This document shows positions 39,965 to 47,856 of a stretch of DNA of 54,954 nt, piece by piece. The DNA is from an uncultured Bacteroidia bacterium. GTDB lineage: Bacteria; Bacteroidota; Bacteroidia; Bacteroidales; F082. The stretch spans positions 1 through 54,954 of the forward strand of contig CACXXW010000026.1 of assembly GCA_902771635.1 (NCBI GenBank). The letters are read 5' to 3'. The position numbers and the translations under genes were made by a program. Position 1 is the first letter of the stretch. Each line of letters begins with the position of its first letter. The notes below the pieces were generated by a model. That model was not told the origin of the DNA. It worked only from the letters and a program-made list of their open reading frames with translations, and did not search any database.

Positions 39965-40678
39965 TCACAATCCAAGGTAATAATCCTTCAGAAACTCATT
40001 GTATTGCGCCGTGAAACGCTTGTCTGCATCGCGGATAACGAAGGTTTCCACAAATATATTATCGCTTTTTTCAAAGCCCAACTCCAGATTGACACGGTTG
40101 GGCTCCTTCCCCGCTATCGGCACGATGGTCATCCTCTTGTGAAGATAAAGCCCGTAACGCTCCGCAGTATCAAGAAACTCCATGGACACATCAGCGGGCA
40201 ACACCAATGCAAAACGACCATCAGGCTGCATCAAACGACCAACCTCTTGGCATATCGTGGCATACGATAGCCCCGCGTCGTTGTGCCGCGCGCGACTCTT
40301 ACGCTCCGAGTCGCATTTCGAGAAACGGTTGAAATAAGGGGGATTGGAAATAATGAGATCGTATTTCTTATCCATTTGAAAATCAACGATATCAACACAA
40401 AAGGCCTTCAGATGATCACGCCACTGCGAGGCTTCGAAATTGATCGTCGCCTCCTCTATTGAAGCCTTGTCAATGTCCACAGCATCCACATGTGCCACAC
40501 CCTTTTGCGAGAGCATCAAAGGCAAAAGGCCGCAACCTGTGCCAACATCCAGCACAACATCCAATGGCTTGACCTCCGTCCAGCGTCCCAACAAAATGGC
40601 ATCGGTGCCCACCTTCATTGTCGAGCGATGATGATAGAGGCTGAAATGCTTGAAATGAAAGGGGCGCGCGTCGGTCAT
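39965..40678 (-). CDS. trmN6: tRNA1(Val) A37 N6-methyltransferase
   Basis: A 237-residue Rossmann methyltransferase matching TrmN6 (YfiC). The SAM site is LDVGTGCGLLPLML, the acidic residue after it lies in VDAVDIDKASIEEA, and the catalytic motif IV is LIISNPPYF. N-terminal FHFKHFSLYHHRSTMKVGTDAILLG is typical of the family. It methylates A37 of tRNA-Val. It overlaps rimM by 4 bp (ATGA), so both are coupled in one minus-strand operon. Confidence 0.92.
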   Translation of the reverse strand: MTDARPFHFKHFSLYHHRSTMKVGTDAILLGRWTEVKPLDVVLDVGTGCGLLPLMLSQKGVAHVDAVDIDKASIEEATINFEASQWRDHLKAFCVDIVDFQMDKKYDLIISNPPYFNRFSKCDSERKSRARHNDAGLSYATICQEVGRLMQPDGRFALVLPADVSMEFLDTAERYGLYLHKRMTIVPIAGKEPNRVNLELGFEKSDNIFVETFVIRDADKRFTAQYNEFLKDYYLGL

Positions 40679-41199
40679 TGCAAATACATGTCTATCAGCC
40701 CTTCAGGAGCCGTTATCGTAAGTATTTTCTTATCTCTGTCTACATTTTGGATGACCTGGTCCAAAATCGGGATAAGGATTTCTTTTTTGTCTTTCATTAT
40801 CTGCAGGATGGCCTGCGTGGGGTATTCCAGCACCTGACTAACGGGACCCAGCTCGCCTTTCTCCGTGTCGACCACGGTAAAGCCCACAATCTCATGGAAA
40901 TAGAACTGCTTGCCGCTGAGCTTGGGCAACATTTCCAAGGGTAAATACACTGACTTTCCGACCAGATGTTGCGCTGCCTCAATAGTCTTCATGTCTTGAA
41001 TAGCAATAAAGAATTTATCACCGCTCATCGTAATCTTCTCCACGAAGAAAGGGGTCAGCACCTTATTGATTTCTAGGAAAAAATGCTTCATCTCAAGGTA
41101 TGCGGAAGGATCGTCGGCCTCCACTTTAAGAGTCACCTCCCCTTTCAGTCCGTGTGTCTTGGCAATCTTGCCGAGGTAAAAACAGTCTTCTTTTTTCAT
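40675..41199 (-). CDS. rimM: Ribosome maturation factor RimM
   Basis: A 174-residue protein with the N-terminal RimM domain (YLGKIAKTHGLKGEVTLKVE) and C-terminal PRC barrel (YFHEIVGFTVVDTEKGELGPVSQVLEYPTQAILQI followed by ILIPILDQVIQNVD). It assists 30S head assembly around S19. Length is standard. Stop overlaps the trmN6 start. Downstream genes of the usual rpsP-rimM-trmD-rplS group are absent; coupling to trmN6 is the visible arrangement here. Confidence 0.95.
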   Translation of the reverse strand: MKKEDCFYLGKIAKTHGLKGEVTLKVEADDPSAYLEMKHFFLEINKVLTPFFVEKITMSGDKFFIAIQDMKTIEAAQHLVGKSVYLPLEMLPKLSGKQFYFHEIVGFTVVDTEKGELGPVSQVLEYPTQAILQIMKDKKEILIPILDQVIQNVDRDKKILTITAPEGLIDMYLQ

Positions 41200-41243
41200 A
41201 TTACACCGATAACTGACCGAGAAGAACTACATTCTTCCTCTAG

Positions 41244-41333
41244 TCATCATGGCGGAGGGACATCCGCCATCTCCCAAGCAAGAAAACGAATCCTTCCGCT
41301 TAGGAGATTGCGGATCAAGTCCGCAATGATGAT
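41244..41333. repeat. Paired-hairpin REP/MITE-like element
   Basis: The 90-bp element has an outer inverted repeat of about 36 bp: left arm TCATCATGGCGGA...ATCCGCCATCTCCCAAGC, right arm GCTTAGGAGATTGCGGATC...GTCCGCAATGATGA. Each arm contains its own hairpin (GGCGGA/TCCGCC, TTGCGGA/TCCGCAA). It lies between rimM and the 10TM exporter genes, which are divergent. No transposase is near. Confidence 0.75.
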
Positions 41334-41337
41334 AAAA

Positions 41338-41374
41338 GGGATAAGTCTCGTTATCCCAGTCCTTTTTCTTTTTT
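41338..41374 (+). terminator. Terminator-like hairpin with T-tract
   Basis: GGGATAA (41338-41344) pairs with TTATCCC (41351-41357), followed by TTTTTCTTTTTT (41363-41374). On the plus strand no gene lies directly upstream, so this may belong to the repeat element or block readthrough from its vicinity. Confidence 0.45.
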
Positions 41375-41396
41375 CGCTGCAAATATAGGAATTTCT

Positions 41397-41404
41397 TATT
41401 TTTG
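41397..41404 (+). promoter_or_regulatory. -7 promoter element of the 10TM exporter gene
   Basis: TATTTTTG lies 18 bp upstream of the ATG at 41423, supporting that codon rather than the TTG at 41402, which would start inside the promoter. Confidence 0.6.
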
Positions 41405-41422
41405 CAGCTCATTTTTCAAATC

Positions 41423-42514
41423 ATGCACGACTTTTTGCATTTGTCATTGGATGTGCTGAGAAACAGCGTCTTAATCACTGGCCTGGTGATTATCATGATG
41501 CTGATGATCGAGTATGTCAACATACATTCCCACGGAAAGTGGTTCACCAATTTGCGCCATAACCGCTTCGGACAGGTGGTTTTGGGTGCGGGCTTGGGCA
41601 TCATCCCGGGCTGCATGGGCGGTTTCGCCGCCGTGTCGATGTACTCGCATAAGCTGTTGAGCTTCGGCGCCTTGATCGCCATGATGATTGCCTCATCGGG
41701 CGATGAAGCCTTCATCATGCTTGCCATGATTCCCAAGGAGGCCTTGCTGCTGATGGTGGTCTTGTTCGCCATTGCCATCCTTGCCGGCTGGCTGGTGGAC
41801 AGATTCTCCAAGCCAAACAACAAAGCCCAACACGGAGGCTGCGAAGACGGCTACCAGATTCATGAGGAAGACCACCATGATGAGACGCACCAACCCGAGA
41901 AAGCATCGTTCCGCAACATGCGCCAAGCCAGCGCGGAGCGTATCGCCCTGCTGCTTGGCGTCATCCTGTTCATCGTGGCCCTCGCTTTTGGTATGCTAGA
42001 GCACGAACATGAACATGTGGAAGCCGTCCACACCCAGCTGAACATCTTCAACGAATACTGGATGAACCTCATCTTCGCCGTCGTAAGCCTCTTCGTGGTA
42101 TGGTTCATTGCCACGGCGCCCGATCATGTCGTCAAGGAACACCTGTGGGAACACATCATCCGCAAGCATTTCTTGAGCATCTTCCTCTGGACCTTTGGTG
42201 CCTTGTTTGTCATCCAGGTCGGGCTGCATTACTTTGACATTGAAACCCTTATCAGCAACAACATCCCGTGGATGATCCTGTTGGCCGTCTTGGTGGGCAT
42301 CATCCCCGAGTCAGGGCCGCATTTGCTGTTTGTCACTTTGTTTGCCACGGGCACAGTGCCTTTCTCGGTGCTGCTGGCCAGCAGCATCTCGCAGGACGGC
42401 CATGCCTCGTTGCCGTTGCTTGCCGAGAGCAAAAGGAGTTTCTTGAAAGCAAAGATAGTTAATGCCTTGGTGGCAGCGATGTTCGGGTATTTGAGTTATT
42501 TCATTGGGGTTTGA
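41423..42514 (+). CDS. Putative 10TM heavy-metal exporter (ArsP_2-like)
   Basis: A roughly 363-residue polytopic protein with about ten hydrophobic segments. It matches the putative manganese/arsenic exporter family: GLGIIPGCMGGFAAVSMYSHKLLSFGALIAMMIASSGDEAFIMLAMIPKEA in the first half and VGIIPESGPHLLFVTLFATGTVPFSVLLASSISQDGHASLPLLAESK in the second. GxIPxCxGG and GxIPESGPH look like repeated ion-path motifs. A His/Asp/Glu-rich cytoplasmic loop (HGGCEDGYQIHEEDHHDETHQ) and another (EHEHEHVEAVH) suggest metal binding. Substrate metal not proven. Confidence 0.85.
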   Translation: MHDFLHLSLDVLRNSVLITGLVIIMMLMIEYVNIHSHGKWFTNLRHNRFGQVVLGAGLGIIPGCMGGFAAVSMYSHKLLSFGALIAMMIASSGDEAFIMLAMIPKEALLLMVVLFAIAILAGWLVDRFSKPNNKAQHGGCEDGYQIHEEDHHDETHQPEKASFRNMRQASAERIALLLGVILFIVALAFGMLEHEHEHVEAVHTQLNIFNEYWMNLIFAVVSLFVVWFIATAPDHVVKEHLWEHIIRKHFLSIFLWTFGALFVIQVGLHYFDIETLISNNIPWMILLAVLVGIIPESGPHLLFVTLFATGTVPFSVLLASSISQDGHASLPLLAESKRSFLKAKIVNALVAAMFGYLSYFIGV

Positions 42515-42531
42515 TTGACTTGTTGTAATTA

Positions 42532-42559
42532 TCGTAATAACGTTATTCCGTCATTACGA
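42532..42559. terminator. AT-rich hairpin between convergent genes
   Basis: TCGTAAT (42532-42538) and ATTACGA (42553-42559) form a short stem in the 70-bp gap between two convergent genes. There is no clear T-tract, so terminator function is only possible. Confidence 0.3.
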
Positions 42560-42584
42560 TATTACGAAAAACCAAAATAAAGGC

Positions 42585-43322
42585 TCAAACGTTCCTCGTT
42601 CCATCACATTCTGGATAGCTTGAGCAACTCCAAAAGGCATTCCCTGCGTTTTTACCCTTTTTGGCCATACGCTTTATCATCGGCTTACCGCATTTTGGAC
42701 AAAGAGGCGCATCGTTTTGGGCACTTTGCTCCACCCTGCGGGCTAGCCTTTCAGCTGACAATGCTTCAGAAAAGCCACCTTCCTCCTTGAATGCCTCAAG
42801 TTGATTCTCAATTTGTTTGCCCAGCATCATAATGAGGCGATTGCAAAGGACAAGCAAACAGTTGGCTTCTGTCATTGAGTTTTTGGAGCAAAGCCATGCA
42901 TCAAACTTGTGCTTCTGCTTCAAGATGTGAATACTACTGAGGTGTTGCACATCGTCTTTATAGGTGGGACGGTCGAGGGGGATGTTGCTTACATTTTGGT
43001 GTTCTTCTGAATTCACCGACCACGGGATCTCCTCATGTCGCATGAGCCAATTCACATAGTCGTTGGCTAGTTCTGCCAAACTCGCACGAGCCACATCTGT
43101 GAGACGCATTTCGGTTTCTTTTGAAGTTGAATGTCGCGAATTGCCTTCAGCAATGTTGGCGGGAACCGATCTTGCCGCCTGTGTCATTTGGTCATACTGC
43201 CGTCCGCAAGGGTCATTGATATGGTTGAGATTTCGGGCACAAAAGTCTTGCGTTGCCAATTGTATGACATTGGCCATCACCCATGTATCTAGCCAATAAT
43301 ATCCAAATCTATTAATCTGCAT
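42585..43322 (-). CDS. Four-helix-bundle (S23-like) protein with C-terminal zinc ribbon
   Basis: A 245-residue protein. The first two-thirds resemble the four-helix-bundle suffix/S23 rRNA intervening-sequence protein family (RQYDQMTQAARSVPANIAEGNSR, ASLAELANDYVNWLMRHEEI, EANCLLVLCNRLIMMLGKQIE). The C-terminus is a topoisomerase I-type zinc ribbon: CPKCGKPM ... FWSCSSYPEC. S23-type proteins occur in rRNA intervening sequences and elsewhere; the fused form is known in Bacteroidetes with unknown function. Nucleic-acid binding is likely. The gene is monocistronic with promoter at 43346-43353. Confidence 0.8.
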   Translation of the reverse strand: MQINRFGYYWLDTWVMANVIQLATQDFCARNLNHINDPCGRQYDQMTQAARSVPANIAEGNSRHSTSKETEMRLTDVARASLAELANDYVNWLMRHEEIPWSVNSEEHQNVSNIPLDRPTYKDDVQHLSSIHILKQKHKFDAWLCSKNSMTEANCLLVLCNRLIMMLGKQIENQLEAFKEEGGFSEALSAERLARRVEQSAQNDAPLCPKCGKPMIKRMAKKGKNAGNAFWSCSSYPECDGTRNV

Positions 43323-43345
43323 CTCGCGTGCCTTTGTTTTGTCAG

Positions 43346-43353
43346 CAAAAATA
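43346..43353 (-). promoter_or_regulatory. -7 promoter element of the four-helix-bundle gene
   Basis: Minus-strand TATTTTTG, 24 bp upstream of the start at 43322. It is divergent from the riboswitch promoter at 43386. Confidence 0.55.
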
Positions 43354-43385
43354 ACACTTTTTTATCAGCGTTCCGAAAAAAGCTG

Positions 43386-43393
43386 TATTTTTG
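43386..43393 (+). promoter_or_regulatory. -7 promoter element of the TPP-riboswitch transcript
   Basis: TATTTTTG immediately before the riboswitch; transcription should start near 43400. Confidence 0.6.
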
Positions 43394-43404
43394 CCGCAGA
43401 ATTA

Positions 43405-43492
43405 CAAAGGGGTGCCTTCCCTGCTTCGGCAGGGTGAAAAGGCTGAGAACATACCCTCTAACCTGATCCGGGTAATGCCGGCGTAGGGATTG
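43405..43492 (+). promoter_or_regulatory. TPP riboswitch (THI box)
   Basis: Conserved THI-box elements occur in order: GGGGTGCC (43409-43416), a P3a hairpin CCCTGC-TTCG-GCAGGG (43419-43434), GGCTGAGAACATACCC (from 43441), AACCTGATCCGGGTAATGCCGGCGTAGGGA (to 43489). The fold binds thiamine pyrophosphate and represses the downstream gene when TPP is abundant. There is no obvious terminator between it and the ATG at 43544, so control may act on translation start. Confidence 0.95.
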
Positions 43493-43543
43493 GATAGATT
43501 CAAGAATTCCCCTTCACATTTTATTAAACTAAAAACTCAAGAG

Positions 43544-45967
43544 ATGAAAAGATTTTCTTTTGTTGTCGCCGCATTGTTATTCGCGGCAAATGTGAATGCT
43601 CAAAACAATGAAGTGGTGTATGACACCACAAAGTACGAAGTGCTTAACGAGGTAGTGGTAGGCGGCTTGCGTGTCCAAAAAAACGCCCCCTTTTCCGTCA
43701 CCAACATCGAGAAGGTGGAACTCAACGACTTTTCGAAAACCGGTCAGGAACTCCCCTTCTTGTTCGCCAAGACACCCGGCATCATCGCATGGGGTGAGAA
43801 CGGCATAGGCTCGGGCACCTCCTACATGCGCATCCGTGGCGCCGGCGACTCGCGTATCAATGTCACCCTCGACGGTGTGTCGCTCAATTCGCCCGAAGAC
43901 CAATGCGTGTTCTGGGCCAACATGAACAGCTACGGCTCGCTGCTCAGCTCGGTGCAGATCCAACGCGGCGTGGGTAGCTCCACCAATGGCGACGGCGCCT
44001 TCGGCGGCACGATATCCCTGACATCTGCCAAGCCTTCCTTCGTGCCGAGTGCCGAGATTACGGGCTCCTACGGCTCCTTCAACACGCTCAACTTCGGCGC
44101 CAAGGCCTCCACGGGCTTGCTGTGGAACCACCTCATCATCGACGGAGCCTACCACGAGACCCACACCGACGGCTTCATCCACGGCACCAAAGGCCGCAGC
44201 GGCAGCTACTACGGCGGCCTCACCTGGATGGGCAAGAACTTCATCCTCCGCTACAAGAACATCGGTAACTTCGAAATGACCGGCCAAGCCTGGAACGGCG
44301 TGACGGCTGGCAACAACGACCTCAGCCTTATGGATGGCACCTACGGCGAGCACACGGGCATCAAGACCTACGCCGATATGTATAAGGTGGGCTTGGGACA
44401 GTTCAACTCGCTCTATGAATACCTCGTTACCGATGAGGACGGCAACTTCATCCAAGACGAGAACGGCCATTACATGACCCAACGCTACCCGATGAACGAC
44501 GGCACCTTCTGGGACCGCACCACCGACAACTTCTGGCAAGACCACAACCTGCTCTCCGCCGCTTGGGAGATCAACGAGCATTGGTCGACCACGGCCACGC
44601 TGCACTACACCTACGGCTACGGCTATTACGAAGAATTCCGCCCCAACAACAAGCTCTCGAAGTTCGGCATGACCTATTACGACGCTGAAGGCAACCAAGT
44701 GAAAAAGACCGACTTCATCCGCAAGAAAGGACTCCGTCAGGACACCTATGGCCTCGTATGGTTCACCCGTTACAAGAATGCAAACTGGAATGTCATCGGC
44801 GGTATCTCGGCCCAGAACTTCCAAGGCAACCACTTCGGTTATGTGACTTATATCGCCAACCCAGATGTCGCCAACAAATACCTCATCAACGGCGACTATA
44901 AATATTACGACTCCGACGCGCAGAAGCTCGACGGCAATGTCTTTGTCAAGACTGCCTACACCTTCGCCGACCACTGGACAGTCTTCGGCGACATGCAGTT
45001 CCGCTATGTGGACTACAAAACCAATGGCATCAATGACAAGTTCTACGAAGAAGACAGCCAATACTACAACCAGGAACTCAACATCCACGAGAAGTACCCC
45101 TTCTTCAACCCCAAGGGCGGCATCTCCTTTGACACGGACAGCCACCACGCCTACGCCTCCGTGGCCATGAGCCACCGCGAGCCCGAGCGTAACAACTTCA
45201 CCGACAACGGTTCCTATCCCTTCCCCAAGCCCGAGCAACTCCTCGACTATGAGTTGGGCTACAACTACAACGGACGCATCTGGCAGGCAGGCGCCAACCT
45301 TTATTATATGGACTACACCAACCAGTTCGTGCAGACCGGCGCGGTCAGCGACATCGGCGAGGCCCTTACCACCAATATCAAGGACTCGTACCGAATGGGC
45401 GTCGAGCTGCAAGCCGGCGTGAGTCCCACCAAATGGTTGACCATCGAGGCCAATGCCGCCTTGAGCCAAAACAAGATCAAGGACTTCGATGAAGTCGTGG
45501 AGAACTGGGACGACTGGGAAGGCAACACAGATGCCAACGGCCAGGCCTACGATGGCGATGGCTACGATGTCATCCACTACGACAACTCCACCCTGGCCTT
45601 CTCGCCTTCGGCCATCCTGAACGGCTTCGTTACCTTCCACCACAAGGGCTTCGAGGCCACCTGGCACACGAACTATGTCTCACGCATGTACCTCGACAAC
45701 ACCGAGAACCTCGACCGTTCGCTCCCGGCCTACAGCACCTCCAACGTCAGCCTCGGCTACACGTTGAAGCCCAAGAAAGTCGTCAAGGAAGCCATTGTGA
45801 AGGTGAACTTCAACAACATCTTCAACAAGCGCTACGCTGCCAGCGGCTGGGTCTATTCGGCCATCTGCGACAGCTACGGCCACCCCAACGACAACCGCTA
45901 CTACCAAATCGGTTTCATCCCGATGGCAGGTTTCCATGTCATGGGCAATCTGACGCTGAGGTTCTAA
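43544..45967 (+). CDS. TonB-dependent outer-membrane receptor, probable thiamine transporter
   Basis: An approximately 807-residue receptor. Signal peptide (RFSFVVAALLFAANVNAQ) from the ATG at 43544, which lies just after the riboswitch; an upstream in-frame start would overlap it. TonB box-like segment YEVLNEVVVGGLRVQKNAP, plug domain (TPGIIAWGENGIGSGTSYMRIRGAGDSRINVTLDGVSLNSPEDQ, GVGSSTNGDGAFGGTISL), then a 22-strand barrel ending NLTLRF with the terminal aromatic. Control by the TPP riboswitch makes uptake of thiamine or a precursor its likely role, as for Bacteroidetes OMthi-type receptors. No partner inner-membrane transporter (PnuT) is in the window. Confidence 0.93.
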   Translation: MKRFSFVVAALLFAANVNAQNNEVVYDTTKYEVLNEVVVGGLRVQKNAPFSVTNIEKVELNDFSKTGQELPFLFAKTPGIIAWGENGIGSGTSYMRIRGAGDSRINVTLDGVSLNSPEDQCVFWANMNSYGSLLSSVQIQRGVGSSTNGDGAFGGTISLTSAKPSFVPSAEITGSYGSFNTLNFGAKASTGLLWNHLIIDGAYHETHTDGFIHGTKGRSGSYYGGLTWMGKNFILRYKNIGNFEMTGQAWNGVTAGNNDLSLMDGTYGEHTGIKTYADMYKVGLGQFNSLYEYLVTDEDGNFIQDENGHYMTQRYPMNDGTFWDRTTDNFWQDHNLLSAAWEINEHWSTTATLHYTYGYGYYEEFRPNNKLSKFGMTYYDAEGNQVKKTDFIRKKGLRQDTYGLVWFTRYKNANWNVIGGISAQNFQGNHFGYVTYIANPDVANKYLINGDYKYYDSDAQKLDGNVFVKTAYTFADHWTVFGDMQFRYVDYKTNGINDKFYEEDSQYYNQELNIHEKYPFFNPKGGISFDTDSHHAYASVAMSHREPERNNFTDNGSYPFPKPEQLLDYELGYNYNGRIWQAGANLYYMDYTNQFVQTGAVSDIGEALTTNIKDSYRMGVELQAGVSPTKWLTIEANAALSQNKIKDFDEVVENWDDWEGNTDANGQAYDGDGYDVIHYDNSTLAFSPSAILNGFVTFHHKGFEATWHTNYVSRMYLDNTENLDRSLPAYSTSNVSLGYTLKPKKVVKEAIVKVNFNNIFNKRYAASGWVYSAICDSYGHPNDNRYYQIGFIPMAGFHVMGNLTLRF

Positions 45968-45978
45968 AGCAGGCATAG

Positions 45979-46086
45979 ATTCCCCTTCGGGGAATATATC
46001 AATTAACGGTATGTAGGGCTGTCATATTATGGCAGCCGCTGTTTCATTCGAAATATCAGCGGCTGCCACGGTGTGACAGCCCTACA
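45979..46086. repeat. Palindromic intergenic element with 30-bp arms, plus small hairpin
   Basis: TGTAGGGCTGTC ... GGCAGCCGCTG (46012-46041) pairs with CAGCGGCTGCC ... GACAGCCCTACA (46057-46086), differing only in a 6-bp middle segment. A separate hairpin ATTCCCC-TTC-GGGGAAT is at 45979-45995. The gap separates the TonB receptor gene and the PreA-like gene, which converge, so these may terminate transcription from either side. Confidence 0.7.
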
Positions 46087-46130
46087 ATCCATTTTCGTTA
46101 AGGATTCATCTATTTAATTGTTAATTCATT

Positions 46131-47606
46131 CTATCCCTTCTTTGCGATGCGTTTCGCCACGCCGATGGCGCCTGTGGGACAGACAAGTCGGCAGAGATGG
46201 CAGCCCACGCAACGCTTTCCATCGAGATGCGGTTGACGCAGGTCGGCATCAAAGCTGATGGCCTGATGACCGCCGTCTTGGCAGGAGGTGTAGCAACGTC
46301 CGCAGCCGATGCATTGCTCACGGTCGAAGGTGGGATACACGATGGTGTCGCGGTCGAGGTTGGTGGGGGTGTCGAAATTAGGCAACTCCTCGCCCACTAG
46401 ATCCGACAGATACTCTATGCCATGCTCCGCCATATAGTTTTGCAGTCCCAACACAAGGTCGTCGATGATGCGGTAGCCGTACTGCATCACGGCGGTGCAC
46501 ACCTGCACATTGCTGCAGCCCAGTTGGAGGAACTCAAGTGCGTCGCGCCAGGTCTCGATGCCACCGATGCCACTCAGTTCGATGCGTTTGCCCTCGTTGG
46601 TGGCGGTGAAAATGGGGTTTTTCGCCATTTCGAGGATGTGACGCAAAGCGATGGGCTTCACGGCGCGGCCTGAGAGTCCTGAGACGGTCTTCTTATCGGC
46701 CACGGCACCGCGACTGTTCATGGTCACGCTCTTGATGGTGTTGATGGCCGACACCGCATCGGCGCTAGCGAAGTGGGCGGCCATGGCGGGCTGGTTGATT
46801 TGAGTGATGTTGGGTGTCATTTTTGGGATGACCGGGATCTTGACGTTATGTTTCACATAGGCCGTGTAGAACAGCACCAGCTCCGAGTTCTGTCCCACGT
46901 CGCTGCCCATGCCAGCCAACTTCATCTGTGGGCAGGAGAAATTCAGCTCCACCGCGTCGACTCCGGCCTCTTCAGCCATTTTCGCCAGCGTGATCCACTC
47001 CGTCTCGGCGTTGCCCATGATGGAGGCCACGACGACTTTCGAGGGATAGTCCTTTTTCAGCCTGCGCAGGATGTCGAAGTCCACCTCGACGGGGTTCTCG
47101 CTCAGCTGTTCCATATTGCGGAAGCCAAAGAAATCCGACCGACCCGGTTCGCTGACGGCATCGAAGCGCGGCGACACCTCGCGGATGTCCTCCAAGCAGA
47201 TGGTCTTGTAGAACACGCCCGCCCATCCTGCATCGAAGGCCCGCGCCACCATCTCGTAGTTGGTGCAGATGGATGACGAGGCGAGGAAGAAGGGATTCTC
47301 GCAAGGGATGCCACAGAAGTCGATGGCGAGGCTGGGCAAATCTTTTTGTGGCTTCGTGCCTTTGACGGCTTCCGCCAGCTCCCTGATGCGGATCGGCCTG
47401 TCGTAGTGGATGCAGGCCGCCTCGGCGGCTTGCAGCTCGGCGTCGCTACATTTTTGGATCCATTGTCCGGCGACGGCTTCGTTGTCGAATCGTATGGCGC
47501 GAATGGCGCGTGCCGGGTCGCCATTCTTGCAGGCCTTGCTGCACGGTGCATCGGTGCAGAGCAGGCACCGAGCGGCTTCTTCTTGGAGGTGCATAGTTTT
47601 GTTCAT
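46131..47606 (-). CDS. Dihydropyrimidine dehydrogenase/PreA-like flavoprotein with 4Fe-4S domains
   Basis: A 491-residue oxidoreductase. N-terminal cysteines CLLCTDAPCSKAC (C-x2-C-x4-C-x3-C) resemble the Fe-S region of dihydropyrimidine dehydrogenase and NADPH-glutamate synthase small subunits. Then comes a dihydroorotate dehydrogenase-type FMN barrel (GIPCENPFFLASSSICTNYEMVARAFDAGWAG, ELNFSCPQ, GIGGIETWRDAL). The end has two 4Fe-4S motifs: CIGCGRCYTSC and CVGCHLCRLVC. It reduces pyrimidines (uracil/thymine) or a related ring using NAD(P)H, likely with a PreT partner absent here. Start at 47606 rather than the much earlier ORF start that would cross the promoter. Confidence 0.85.
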   Translation of the reverse strand: MNKTMHLQEEAARCLLCTDAPCSKACKNGDPARAIRAIRFDNEAVAGQWIQKCSDAELQAAEAACIHYDRPIRIRELAEAVKGTKPQKDLPSLAIDFCGIPCENPFFLASSSICTNYEMVARAFDAGWAGVFYKTICLEDIREVSPRFDAVSEPGRSDFFGFRNMEQLSENPVEVDFDILRRLKKDYPSKVVVASIMGNAETEWITLAKMAEEAGVDAVELNFSCPQMKLAGMGSDVGQNSELVLFYTAYVKHNVKIPVIPKMTPNITQINQPAMAAHFASADAVSAINTIKSVTMNSRGAVADKKTVSGLSGRAVKPIALRHILEMAKNPIFTATNEGKRIELSGIGGIETWRDALEFLQLGCSNVQVCTAVMQYGYRIIDDLVLGLQNYMAEHGIEYLSDLVGEELPNFDTPTNLDRDTIVYPTFDREQCIGCGRCYTSCQDGGHQAISFDADLRQPHLDGKRCVGCHLCRLVCPTGAIGVAKRIAKKG

Positions 47607-47635
47607 AGCGTCAGTGTTTAGGTGTTTTGTGGGGA

Positions 47636-47643
47636 CAAAGATA
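47636..47643 (-). promoter_or_regulatory. -7 promoter element of the PreA-like gene
   Basis: Minus-strand TATCTTTG, 30 bp upstream of the start at 47606. Confidence 0.6.
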
Positions 47644-47714
47644 TATATTTTTAGTTTTCCTGATGGATTTAGATAAAAAACATAGGGACACACATGTAGA
47701 GGTGTCAAAAAATG

Positions 47715-47722
47715 TATCTTTG
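47715..47722 (+). promoter_or_regulatory. -7 promoter element upstream of the attenuator-like leader
   Basis: TATCTTTG; a transcript from here would begin near 47729 and pass through the paired hairpins at 47748-47800 before reaching the permease gene. Confidence 0.5.
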
Positions 47723-47747
47723 TTCTTTGAAACAACTGCAGCCAATA

Positions 47748-47800
47748 ATCCGCAAAACCTGCGGATAACTAACCGAAAGATTTGCGGATTATTTGTTTCC
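47748..47800 (+). promoter_or_regulatory. Attenuator-like alternative hairpins upstream of the importer
   Basis: AATAATCCGCAAA (from 47748) can pair with TTTGCGGATTATT (to about 47797, followed by TGTTT) to form a terminator-like stem. The middle TGCGGAT can pair instead with the upstream ATCCGCA. Three related 7-mers thus allow two exclusive folds. A second promoter downstream (47829) bypasses it. No known riboswitch consensus is recognised. Confidence 0.4.
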
Positions 47801-47828
47801 CATATACTATCCCAATCAAATTAAACCC

Positions 47829-47836
47829 TATCTTTG
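47829..47836 (+). promoter_or_regulatory. -7 promoter element of the permease gene
   Basis: TATCTTTG, 20 bp upstream of the ATG at 47857. It supports this start over an upstream in-frame one. Confidence 0.6.
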
Positions 47837-47856
47837 CAACGCAAAAACACCCAGAA

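Noticed and set aside
41338..41374. Terminator of a plus-strand gene
   Set aside because: No plus-strand gene precedes it, so it was listed only as terminator-like.
43577..45667. 696-residue antisense open frame across the TonB gene
   Set aside because: Open only because of codon usage of the real TonB gene on the other strand; contains no domain or start signal.
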